NCBI RefSeq assembly: GCF_020085105.1
Contig: NC_058043.1
Location: 16,540,667 to 16,604,666, forward strand
Direction of reading: 5' to 3'
Source of the DNA: Siniperca chuatsi
Taxonomy: Eukaryota; Chordata; Actinopteri; Centrarchiformes; Sinipercidae
Length of the DNA stretch: 64,000 nucleotides
The position numbers and the translations under genes are program-made. Shown piece after piece: positions 11,414 to 20,999 of this stretch (the stretch's first letter is position 1; each line of letters starts with the position of its first letter). The notes beneath the pieces are model-generated. The model saw nothing but the letters and a program-made list of their open reading frames with translations, had not been told where the DNA came from and did no database searches.

Positions 11414-12205
11414 TCACAAACAGACTGAGGGCAGAATGACTGTGGATTGACAAACTGTAAGATCCTTTAGGACATTTTGCTGCTGAAATCTTTCCTGTAA
11501 ACAAAGCCTCCAGTGTTCCAGGTTGGACTGTATCTCTTTAAGCAGAACAGCTGGGACGCTGAAGGAGTACAGACAACATCTGTGAGCTGCGGTATCTGCC
11601 TGCCATGTTGCTGAAGCTGTAGTCACTATCAGTGGAGTCATAGACAGACAGTTTTCAAAGCTCTTGGTCTGATCAAACCAGTAAGTGACGGGGTAACCCA
11701 ATAAAAGACCAAACACTGTGCACAGGTTCCATTCGTCTGATTTCTCTCCAACATAGTGAGGTTTCTCGGCCTCCGTCAGGTGTTCGAACCCTCTCAGGAG
11801 AAGCAGTAGATCGTGTGCCATGCTCTTCAGCTCTCTTCTGAGCGGGTCAGCGATGGTGGGCTTCTCCAGTGAATGGCAGACATCGATCACAGCCACGTTG
11901 CCATCGTGAAACAGCTGTTCTACATTTGATCTGACTGTAACTGGATTAACAATAAGTGCGTTTCCATTTAAATCCAGTGTGAGAAGTGATTTAGACACGA
12001 GCTGGGAAGACTGCAAAGAGCTCAAATACTGCCGCACCTGATCTGCACTGGCGCCGTTGCTATCGTACAATAAAGCTGGTTTCAATCCCAAATCAACAGC
12101 CAAGACCTGAGCAGCCAGGTCCCGACTCTGAGGGACAGAGAGAGATTTTCTACCAGCAGACAGACATTTATGAGCTGCAGCAACAAAGAGCTCCTGAGTG
12201 GACAT
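11414..12205 (-). CDS. UPF0739 protein C1orf74-like
   Basis: Single coding exon, 263 residues from the chosen ATG at 12205. An in-frame ATG nine codons upstream (12232) lies before a minus-strand pyrimidine tract and TTTCTGCAG, so I prefer the second ATG, two bases after that acceptor. Distinctive pieces are LAAQVLAVDLGLKPALLYDS, LDLNGNALIVN, NVAVIDVCHSLEKP and CTVFGLLLGYPVTYW. I match these from memory to the uncharacterised C1orf74 family, which has the right size and a single coding exon. No signal peptide, membrane segment or catalytic motif is visible, and function is unknown. It lies downstream of tomm6 on the same strand. The open frame and spacing make it a real gene; the family name is less certain. 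Confidence 0.7.
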   Translation of the reverse strand: MSTQELFVAAAHKCLSAGRKSLSVPQSRDLAAQVLAVDLGLKPALLYDSNGASADQVRQYLSSLQSSQLVSKSLLTLDLNGNALIVNPVTVRSNVEQLFHDGNVAVIDVCHSLEKPTIADPLRRELKSMAHDLLLLLRGFEHLTEAEKPHYVGEKSDEWNLCTVFGLLLGYPVTYWFDQTKSFENCLSMTPLIVTTASATWQADTAAHRCCLYSFSVPAVLLKEIQSNLEHWRLCLQERFQQQNVLKDLTVCQSTVILPSVCL

Positions 12206-12785
12206 AGCTGCAGAAATCACACAATACACCATTCAAATAAACGAATGTACCAAAATAATACACTTAAGTGACCAGACGTGTTTTGAGGATTTAAAAAATT
12301 CAATTAAAGCTATTATATGGGTCAACGGCAAAAAGGACAGAGACACTCAATGTACAATTCAATGTAATTATTTCTCTCCAGGCCACCTACTGTACGATGA
12401 CATGAAATAAGTTATTCTACAGAAAACTGAGGCTAATACGGGTCAGCAAGATGATTTGTTTTCAAAGTGTAACTAGTAATAAAAGTTTTGTTATAATTTA
12501 TTCATGTCCCTTGTTTCTTCTTTGTTGGTCCAAGACACCTAAAAAGGAACAAAAAGATCATGTCAATTACAAATATGTACCTCTCTAAGCTAATAATTTG
12601 TAACTTTGGCATTAGTTCAAGTGTAGCAGAGACTTTCATGATAAATAACCGCTAACCATAACACACATTAGTGTGGTTAATAGTAATGTAAACTGAATGC
12701 AAATGACAGCACCTCCCTCTGGGCTCTAGTAATGAAGATGATCTCACCATCATCCTAATTTTGGCGGTGGTGCATTTTGACCAGG
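12206..12785 (-). other. tomm6 3' UTR and upstream region of the c1orf74-like gene
   Basis: No coding signal. The plus-strand TTTATT at 12497-12502 is an AATAAA on the minus strand and would end tomm6 about 285 bases after its stop. That leaves roughly 290 bases to the c1orf74-like start. Confidence 0.45.
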
Positions 12786-13954
12786 TTATGTCACGGGCTG
12801 AGGAGACATCAGGTCAAAATCTGAGAGATTTCTTGCCACCCAAACACCAGCTGCAAACAAGCCCAGATTGACCAGAAGATTCCTGAAAAAAAAAATGATT
12901 TGACATGCACCGTGTCATAAATGATGATTTATTCTTACAAGATTAAAGCTTTAAAACAAGCAGCACAACAAACTACATCTAGGTCAGCTGAAAATAAAAA
13001 TACTACATAGTAACTGGCCAGATTAACCTCCTATGGGGCAAAAATTACCTGCTGGGCCCCCATTAACCCTCGTTTCTTCCGCTGTCGGTGCGTTTGGTAC
13101 AGTTTTTCTCTGCTGGAATAATACCTGGCCTCGTGTCTGCTGTGTGGTAATTTGATTAAACATAATTTGGTTTTGGGGCAAAATCTGATAATGATATATC
13201 AGATGATAGTCATTATTGTGGACATGAACACAGAACAAACATTTGCATTTACTAATGACGCTGTAGATACAGACAGAAACTGAGGGGAGAAAAGGGCCGT
13301 TGCAGTCACGTAGTCTGAGTCTCAACAACTGTCCACAAAAAGACATTTGGCTGTCGAAAAATGCTCTTTCCAAATTACCTCATGCATATTTTGGCAATTC
13401 TGTAATGCAATGTCTTGTTACTTATCGACTAATATGTGCACCGATAACTAAACACCATATTATCACAAAACTGAAACAATGAATGTTTTGGAAACTTTAA
13501 CACCCGACCATCTCTATGACAGGGCCCTAAGATCCAGGTGATAAAGCAGGGCCCTCAAAGGTCATGGCAGTGAATATTTTGTTGTAATGGTGCAGTTATC
13601 AACTAAACTACCAGCAGTGGGCCTGGAGCTTTCGGGGGCACCTGGAGTCCTGGGACCACGGGGCAGCTGCCCACTTTGCCCGGTTGGTAACCCAGTCGTG
13701 ATAGTGACAAAAGGGTTTGACTAGTCCAGAAATCCGAGAGAGATTGGACGAGGCAAGGACAAATCTCTGACGCAGTGTGTGCTAACGTTAGCTACAGGGC
13801 TAACGTTAGCACACAGTTCAAGCACATTACACATCATTTTATCCACATTAGCTCACCTTCTGAAGTCGTTTCTGTCTGTTGCAAACCGACAAGCTGAACC
13901 GATCCACTCCATCACACCGGAGGAAGAGCCCTTTTTGCCGTCTGATCCGCTCAT
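12786..13954 (-). CDS. tomm6: Mitochondrial import receptor subunit TOM6 homolog
   Basis: Two coding exons on the minus strand, 13857-13954 and 12786-12882, joined at an AG|G arginine codon, encode 64 residues. The first exon gives a polar start ([13 protein letters not shown]), then [17 protein letters not shown]. The second gives the single membrane segment [20 protein letters not shown] and the end [11 protein letters not shown]. This matches the vertebrate TOMM6 pattern ([22 protein letters not shown]), usually about 70 residues. TOM6 is a small tail-anchored-type subunit that stabilises the TOM complex in the outer mitochondrial membrane. Exon 2 has a good acceptor (TTTTTCAG) and exon 1 a GTGAGC donor. 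Its start codon faces that of uqcc2 at 150 bp. Human TOMM6 lies near FRS3, as here. Confidence 0.93.
13500..13740. other. GC-richer unidentified stretch in tomm6 intron 1
   Basis: The stretch contains GGGCCCT words, GGCAGCTGCCCACTTTGCCC and similar. It looks like part of an old dispersed element, but I cannot name it and see no ends. Confidence 0.25.
13777..13814. repeat. Near-perfect palindrome containing two GCTAACGTTAGC motifs
   Basis: Arms 13777-13792 (GTGTGCTAACGTTAGC) and 13799-13814 are reverse complements over 16 bases with a 6-base spacer. Each arm holds the self-complementary 12-mer GCTAACGTTAGC. It lies in tomm6 intron 1, about 45 bases from exon 1. Confidence 0.85.
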
Positions 13955-14104
13955 CTTGCTAGCGTGCGGTGTAGCGAGAGCGGCAGCAACGAGGGGAGCA
14001 GAGACTGGAGGAGGAAGAGTTTAGATGTAACACAAGTACGGTGTGCGATAAAGCTCAAACCTCAGTCGTCCTCACCCAACTCGATTGTCATTGCATGTCC
14101 AAAG
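13955..14104. promoter_or_regulatory. Putative bidirectional promoter shared by tomm6 and uqcc2
   Basis: Only 150 bases separate the tomm6 ATG (minus) from the uqcc2 ATG (plus). The interval has CpG dinucleotides (GTGTAGCGAGAGCGGCAGCA, then ACGAGG), no TATA box, and must hold both 5' UTRs. This head-to-head, TATA-less design is usual for housekeeping mitochondrial genes. Transcription starts are not visible. Confidence 0.7.
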
Positions 14105-16153
14105 ATGTCTGCTACCAGGTACCGGCGGTTCTTAAAGCTGTGTGAGGAATGGCCGCGGGACGAGGCCAAGAAAGGCCGTGATTTGGGAACGTTTCTGCGG
14201 CAGAGAGTAGCTTCAGCCTTCCGTGAGGGTGAAAACACACAGGTACTGTAGTCAGTTTGAGTGACAACACACGGCTCTCCCGCTGCTACATAACACACTG
14301 AGCTAAGCTAAGTGGATAACCGTGAGGACAGCCGGTGATAAGGGTGCTTACTGCCGTCGACCTTGCCTGCCCTGGTCGATTATTGATACCTGTGAACCCA
14401 TGTTATTATGAACATTAAAGCAGCTTTAGAGGCCACTGCTAATGTACTGTAAGTTTGTATCAGTTTGAACCTCATCACATAACATAAAGGCAGTTGGAAC
14501 CAACATTTTCATCCTGTAAACAGTGTTTCACAAGTGGTAGAGTGTACAAGTACAATTTTGAAGTACTTCCACTTAAATATTTACATTGTATGCTACTGTA
14601 TATTTAACTACATGAAAAATATTGTTCTTTTTACTCCACAAAATTTATTTTAAGGGTAGTTATTATAGTACGACTGATATTTTTAAGTTAATACTGATAT
14701 TTATAATTGAGAGTTTTAAAAACTGCATATTCTTTATTAATGTCAACACATCAACAACACAAATACAACAAAAATATACTGTATTGTACTGCAAGTTCTT
14801 GGTACTCGTTGGCCAACATATCTTTTCAAATATAGCTGTAATAAGCTAAAATCGGCCGATAGTATCTGCCTGCAGATGTGGTGGTCGACTTATAGTTACT
14901 AGATACTTTTGAGGTTAACATTTTTATGTTAAACGTGACGAATTTTACAGTATTTAACATAGCCTAGTTAAAAGTAGCTCCACCTCTAAAATGGTCACAT
15001 TATTTAGTATGAATATAAATTAATCCACCAAGCAGTACACCAACAGAAACAGAGCTGTGATTAAATCAACTTTACTCGTGGACTATCATCTCCACTACCG
15101 ATTTTTTTCATGGAACAAATGATCTTGTATTTTCAATTCATTCATTTATCTATGAGGAGAAAGTTTGGTGTTAAAGTTTAATTAAATCCAAAAGTGGGTT
15201 TTTGGCATTCAGATTTATCTTTACAAAAAGTTCCAAATGGTTTTCTTTGTGGAGGATTTATATGTGATGACATCTCACGTTTTAGTTTTCTGTTCTTAAT
15301 GGCACATTTGACCTGTTTGCACTTTTATTGAAGTTTTATTCTATTATAAAATGTCAGTAGCTGTAAAATATCTTATTGTATTTTTTTTTTAATGGAATCT
15401 GTTCGCTTATACTAATGTTCACATTGTTCTCTGAGAAATTGTGTTCCTATCATTTGACGTTTGTCCAATCAATACATTTTTCCCACCAGATCTCCGATTC
15501 AGAGAAGTGCGACCAGATGTATGAAAGTTTGGCCCGCATTAACGGCAACATATACAGACAACGAGTAAGTATTACATGTGCTTCTGTAACTGTAGCTGCT
15601 ATAACTATGCATTAAGAGCTATTTTAATGGATTATTTATTTGCCTAAAATATGAATTAGCTGTCTGTAGCCTCAAGACTGTAAAGAAGACCTTGTGGTGG
15701 TTACTATTTAGCATTCATTCATAAAATATTTTATAGTAAGTACAAAGGTCTCTCTAAACTTGTGTGCTTTGGTGATCAATAACACTGACCAGCACCAACA
15801 TACAATATTGTCTTTCCTGTGAAACTTTTTTATGAATGTGTATTCATGTGGGAAACTTATAAACATATTTAATGCAAACGTGTCATTGTGTCTTTAAACA
15901 GTTTCCTCGTGTAAGAGACACAAGCTTTACTGGAGTTACGGTGGAAGAGTGTAAAGTGCTTTTGTCAGGTATGGACGCACAATATTACATTTATGTTTAT
16001 GGCTATTTACGAAACACACTTTTGTTATTAACTTTTCATTGTGCAGGGAGTGTGCAACAGATGGACGACGATAAAAAGGGTTTGTGGAAGACGTTAATGG
16101 AGAGATTCTCCAAATCACCAGAAGACGTTCCAGAGAAAGCTCCTGAAAAATAA
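14105..16153 (+). CDS. uqcc2: Ubiquinol-cytochrome c reductase complex assembly factor 2
   Basis: Four exons, 14105-14242, 15490-15564, 15902-15968 and 16047-16153, encode 128 residues (human about 126). The N-terminus [19 protein letters not shown], then [46 protein letters not shown] and the basic tail [12 protein letters not shown] match UQCC2 closely. This mitochondrial nucleoid/matrix protein works with UQCC1 to stabilise newly made cytochrome b during complex III assembly (family knowledge). Upstream in-frame ATGs fall in the 5' UTR; the chosen ATG gives the conserved start. The last intron is 78 nt, stop-free and a multiple of three. It is divergent from tomm6. Confidence 0.95.
14243..15489 (+). 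other. uqcc2 intron 1
   Basis: AT-rich and non-coding. About 14530-14610 (GTGTACAAGTACAATTTTGAAGTACTTCCACTT) resembles the TACTTAAGTA-rich hAT-like repeat found elsewhere in the window. Nothing else is recognised. Confidence 0.4.
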
Positions 16154-16200
16154 CATTTTGTTCCCTCTTCTTTCTTTTCTTTTCTCATTGCATGTATAGA

Positions 16201-16206
16201 AATAAA
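16201..16206 (+). promoter_or_regulatory. Likely uqcc2 poly(A) signal
   Basis: AATAAA 47 bases after the uqcc2 stop, followed by a GT-rich stretch (TTGTTGGTGTCTT). Confidence 0.7.
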
Positions 16207-16229
16207 GCTTATTGTTGGTGTCTTTATGG

Positions 16230-17375
16230 ACTGTCTTGTTATTTTTATGATCTATTGTAATGGACTTCACAAACTATTTTAACTCTGCAGATGTTAACTG
16301 TGCAGCCTGTAGCTAGCTTTGGGGGGATCAAGACACAATATAAAGAAGGGTGACTAATTCCCTCCACAAACATAAATTAGATTAAAAATACTTTAAATAG
16401 ACAGGTTTTTAATTGCAAGATAATATTTACCTTCACCAAGAAGGGTTTGTTTCTGTGTTCATTTGTCTGTTTGTTAGTTAGGTTGTCTTATGAATGTGTT
16501 TTTAATGAAATTTGGTGGAAACTTAAGCCATGTGCCAAGGACTAAGTGTTTTTGGTCCTTTTTTAAAAAGGATTTCTAAACATAAATAGTTACATACACA
16601 GTTATCCTGCACTGGTGCCACAATATACTACAACATTCCCTTTAAGATTTTCATAAAATATTGCATATGTGCTTAAACATATTACATGCTAAATCTTTCA
16701 TTTTGTTAACCAGGATAAACGTTTTTCCCTCAGTGACATCTCTTAGCCTATGACCCTCTAATACAATAATTCTTATGCAAAGTGACACGAGGCACTCTGT
16801 GACTGAATGAATGTATTCACTATATTTATAGCAGTAACTACAACACAAGACTCTTCATCATAAATGCACATGTGGGACATTCTTTATGTATTAAATAAAA
16901 GCAAACAAATGCAGTTTTACACTTCACTTGAAAAACACCCAAGAATTTATTTTAAAAATCTGTAAGACAAGGTGATTCTCATTCACTTCAATTTAAACAT
17001 GGAGCCTGATCAATGTTGCATTTTTGTGTCCAATATGCAAAAATTTTTAAGAGCTTGCACTTTTTTTTAAAAGGATGTATTCAATTTGGGTAACAAAACT
17101 ATCAAAAAGTCAAACATTCAACTTATCCTCATCAACCTGCTCAGGTGTAATCTGCTGCCATATCAGGTGCTGCAAATGACTGTAAACAAACAAGTCTGCT
17201 GGACAAACTATGACTACTTCTCGATGCCCTCATCATGATTTTTAAATAATTTGTGCACATTAGTCAACATATATGCAGATATTGTAATGTCAACCCTCGG
17301 TGATATCAGTTGGACATTCAAATTCAAATGATTCAAAGTGTGAGTAGTTCATTTCAAAGCACACAGAACTGTCGC
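16230..17375. other. Interval between convergent uqcc2 and tspo
   Basis: No coding signal. It contains the tspo 3' UTR on the minus strand. TTTATT at 16947-16952 is a candidate minus-strand poly(A) signal. Confidence 0.4.
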
Positions 17376-18076
17376 CTACTCTTCTTTTTTCTTCGGGTTG
17401 TCTCTCCATATGCAGTAGTTGAGAGAGGTTGCGAGGCACAGCCAGGACAGGTAGGGCACCATCAGCAGAGTGGCAGTGCGGCTGATGGGATACCAAGACA
17501 CCATGGTGGCTCCGACGGTCCCAGTGAGCAGCACAATGTCAATGAGTGCCTAAATTGGGCGGCAAGAGGGTGTTAAAAGGACACAGATGTAGGATATTGA
17601 GCTTCATCCCCCACAAGCTTCCCATTTGGTCTCCCAATTAAAATAAATAATTACGTTAATGTGTTAAACTTACCCATTTCAGCTTGTGTGCACCAAAGAA
17701 GATAGGAGTCCAGGCCCAGTTCAGAGCTAGCTGCAGCCCATACAGTCCCAGTGGAACCAATGCATCCTCAGTGGCACCTCTCAGCTCTTTCCACACCAGG
17801 TAGGAACCGTACCTGTATAATAAAATATAAAATGGGATCATTTAGATAAGGAGGTTGCATCACAGAGAATAAGACTGCAGGACCCAGTCACGATGATGCT
17901 TACCCCATGCCTGTATACAAACAAGTCCACACTACAGGGAATGCTGCATTTGGTGGGCGCCATGATGGTTTCTGCAGGGTTGGGTACCAGGTCTTCACCT
18001 CTCTGCGCGTGATGTAACCGCCATAGAGCCCTCCCAGGTGTGGCAGGGTGGTCATTCCAAGCATGGGCAGCCACAT
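17376..18076 (-). CDS. tspo: Translocator protein (peripheral benzodiazepine receptor)
   Basis: Three coding exons on the minus strand, 17904-18076, 17674-17812 and 17376-17549, encode 161 residues (family about 169). Markers are [30 protein letters not shown] (TspO signature loop), [40 protein letters not shown] and a last exon with [20 protein letters not shown]. It ends LNYCIWRDN plus a lysine-rich tail. The five predicted membrane helices and the C-terminal cholesterol-recognition motif (L-N-Y-x-x-x-R) are intact. TSPO sits in the outer mitochondrial membrane and binds cholesterol and porphyrins. A minus-strand acceptor (CCTCAG) three bases before the ATG shows that the 5' UTR is split. 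The open reading and splice phases are clean. Confidence 0.95.
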
Positions 18077-18169
18077 GTTCTGAGGTAAGAGCGGGACACA
18101 TCATAGCTGTTTAACCTCTGCTAGGGCCAGGTATCAAACCTCAATACTCTTTTGGTAATGATCAAAAAT

Positions 18170-18450
18170 GTGAAAAACCAAGCTTTAAAACACCAAGTAA
18201 AGTTGCTTTTTCGAGCTTTTCCACTGAAAACAGCTGCCTCGTGCAACAATAATAAGAAAGGTGAGAGTGACACAAAGCTGTGGGCCAGAAAACCAAAACA
18301 ATGAGCTGAAAGACGCTTTAAAGCGCCGCAGAGCTGAGGGGGACTGCAGTCAGGTGGGAATTCTCTGTGGGTTCATCACTACTAGCGACCTGTTCACATA
18401 CAAGTAGTTATGTGATCCATTGTTAATGTGAAAATATTGATGCTAGCTGC
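18170..18450 (+). repeat. Dispersed repeat copy upstream of tspo
   Basis: It shares GGTGAGAGTGA, ACCAAAACA, AGAGCTGAGGGG, ATTCTCTGTGGGTTC, CACATACAAG and GATCCATTGTTAAT in the same order with 4310-4520. It is probably an old interspersed element. Confidence 0.55.
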
Positions 18451-19189
18451 TTTAAACACTCAAACATTAATATCGGCATCTGCCTCATTAAGCCAGTATT
18501 GGTCGGGCTACATTTGAGAAAGGTATTTTTTAGGCCTGTTAAGGTCTACTCGAGTTTTTGTCAGTTATTACTGGATGTTGACTCAACTTTGAGTTACTAA
18601 ATTTAAGTATACGTGATGTTAACTGATGGATGGATTACCAAACTCAAGCAAGTTCTGTGTTAAAGTCGAGTTTCATGCTCAGCGGCAGTAGGCTTTAATG
18701 AAAATACACTCACTCAAAAACCTAGATTTATAAGCTTTAGAAAACCATTGACAGGTATGGTTGTTTGGCAACACGTTAGAGTCACGCGACACACAGTCGC
18801 AGCCAGACATGCTAATTTTAAAATAATCTGTCTTTTCGTCGTTTTGTGTGGGAAGGCATTATGGCGCACTTATTGGAGGACTCATATAGCGCTAAAAGGC
18901 TCTAGGTCAAAGTTTCGACAACGCAAAGTTACCATCAAAGCTAATTTTACTGTCAATATATTGCTGGTAGGTTATAAGCTGTAACATGTTACTTACTCCT
19001 CACTCAGTTGTCAGCTCCTCCGCACAGTATGTACAGTATGTATGTTGTTTTATCAGACTACTGCGACACAGCGAGATCCTCACGCACGCATGCTGCTATA
19101 TTGTGATATAACGTTAAGTTTGTTGAGCTGGCAGGGCTGCTATCTTATCGGTCTGGTCAGTTAACACACTCCACAGACACTCCCTGCGC

Positions 19190-19260
19190 TGTCACACCCA
19201 CACAGCCAAACACCGTGACGTCGCAGCGTGCTTAGCAACGATTGGTCGCCAGGACAAGGT
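19190..19260 (-). promoter_or_regulatory. Candidate tspo promoter (CRE, X-box-like and CCAAT motifs)
   Basis: TGACGTCG (CRE-like) at 19216-19223, CTTAGCAAC at 19231-19239 (part of an RFX X-box) and GATTGGT (inverted CCAAT) at 19240-19246 are clustered in a CpG-rich stretch 1.1 kb upstream of the tspo start codon. The 5' UTR of tspo is split, so a first exon here is plausible. Assignment to tspo is inference. Confidence 0.35.
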
Positions 19261-19592
19261 CAAGAGAGGACCGACGGTTGGTGAAGTATTTTGGTAGCTA
19301 AATAAATGTGTTGTATAACGCTGCCGTGTCCCATAAAGTCCAAACGGCACAAAATACAGTCGCTAACGTTACCTTACTTCCTGCTAACTTTGGCCAGCTA
19401 TTACATATTTCCTCGTTGCTTACAAAACACACACAGCTGGATACGTGACTGGATAGGCGACAGCAAAGATTTAAAAAAGGGCAAGATAGTTCCCTCCCCT
19501 TCTCCCTCTCGTAGCCAGCTTCTTTCCCAATGTGTGGTGTTGTAATGGGTTTCTTTCACCACTCTCTACGAAAAGCTAAAATATGCTTCCGG

Positions 19593-19850
19593 CAGTGGTG
19601 GAGGAAGTATTCAGATACTTTATTTAAGTAAAAGTACTAATACCACACTGTAAAAATACTCTGTTTCATTAAAGGTACGTAACGTAGCCTATAATCGTGA
19701 AAATGTACTTAAAGTATTAAAAGTAAAAGTACTCAATGCAGAAAAATGGCCCCTGTGACTGCTATACTATTATATATTATATCATTAGATTATTACTCAT
19801 GCATAAGCAGCATTTGACTGTTAAAGTTGGTTGAGGTGAAGCTAATTTTT
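19593..19850 (+). mobile_element. hAT-like non-autonomous element, left part
   Basis: Starts CAGTGGTGGAGGAAGTATTC and continues with repeated TTTAAGTAAAAGTACT words. The same start occurs at 53035, and its mirror end (CTTCCACCACTG) at 51796-51807. The right end here is missing or degraded. Confidence 0.6.
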
Positions 19851-19859
19851 AACTATTTT

Positions 19860-20160
19860 GTAAAGGATTAATCGATTGATTGTTTGGTTTGTAAAAATAA
19901 ATAAATACTATGATTAAAAGCTGTGACAATTATCCAGAGCCCAAAGTCACAATGCTTGTTGTCCAACCAATAGTCCAAACATCTAAATTATTAAAGAGAA
20001 ATTAAAATGATTAAAAGGACAAGCAGCAAATCCTTGTGTTTGAGAAGCTGGAACGATGAAATGTTTGGCATTTGTGCATGAAAAATTATTACAAAACAGC
20101 TGGCAATTAATTTTCTGTCAATCGATTAATGGACTAATCATTTCAGCTGTACTTGTACAT
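19860..20160 (+). repeat. Interspersed repeat with ATTAATCGATT-type ends
   Basis: Begins near GGATTAATCGATTGATTGTTTGG and ends CAATCGATTAATGGACTAATC. The interior contains AGAGCCCAAAGTCAC, AAACATCTAAATTATTAAAG and ATGTTTGGCATTT. Related copies occur at 33405-34190, 53950-54115 (inverted) and 60345-60540. Confidence 0.6.
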
Positions 20161-20649
20161 TTTCATATGTTTTGTGTGAAAAAATCTTAATTAGTGACAG
20201 TGACATAGTGGTACTTCTCGGGGTCTCTGGCGCAGTAACGCGTGCTGCATCTATATGGGGAACTGTGAGGTGCCCTTTCGTAAATCCTCCTTTGGATAGA
20301 TGTCCTTTTCTGTTCATGGCAATCAATATGTGGAACTTGTTACCCACATAACTCATACTGAATTATGAATGGGATCATTTTCATACTTGAACTGAAACAG
20401 GTTTTAAAGAGGCATCAGTCATGTAGTCATAAATGATGTGGTGCTCGTCATTGTGTTTTGCTCTGTTTTGTATCTGTTTTTATTGCCTTTTTGGTATTTC
20501 TATGAAGGCTTATTGGCATTGCAAACTAGCTTAGGCTATAAATGCTGTGGTATGTGGCATTGGTCCATGCTATATACTTAGACATACATCCCTATGAAAA
20601 TAAACATAAACAAATAAATAGATACATTTGAACACATTGTTGTTTTGAG

Positions 20650-20992
20650 CTGGGGCTGCACAATTAACCGAAATATTATCGAAATCGCAATATGGTCAAG
20701 TGAAATATCCAAATCGCAGAAGCTGCAGTTTTTTGATGAAGGTAAAATGTGTGACAAAACAACATTATAATGAAGTAGTGTAGTGCTGCAGTGATGCCCT
20801 GGCCTACAAATCTTGTTCTCCAGATGTATGAAAACATGTTTGTTTGGTACAGACCCCAACAAATGTCACATCAATATGATGTTTTTTCAGTGATGCAAAA
20901 TTATCATTCCCACTAATCGTGAATCATATCGCAAACGTAATATCTGTCAAAATAATCGCAATATGATTTTTCTTACCATATCGTGCAGCCCT
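20650..20992. mobile_element. MITE with GGGCTGCAC terminal inverted repeats
   Basis: Left end CTGGGGCTGCACAATTAAC and right end CATATCGTGCAGCCCTAG are inverted copies. Sub-terminal CGAAATCGCAATATG and AATCGCAATATGATT words support a DNA-transposon derivative, hAT-like by its ends. About 340 bp; target duplications are not clear. Confidence 0.65.
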
Positions 20993-20999
20993 AGTTTAA

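Noticed and set aside
13023-13373. 116-codon minus-strand frame in tomm6 intron 1
   Set aside because: No conserved motif; it lies inside the intron of a well-supported gene and looks like chance or an old element.
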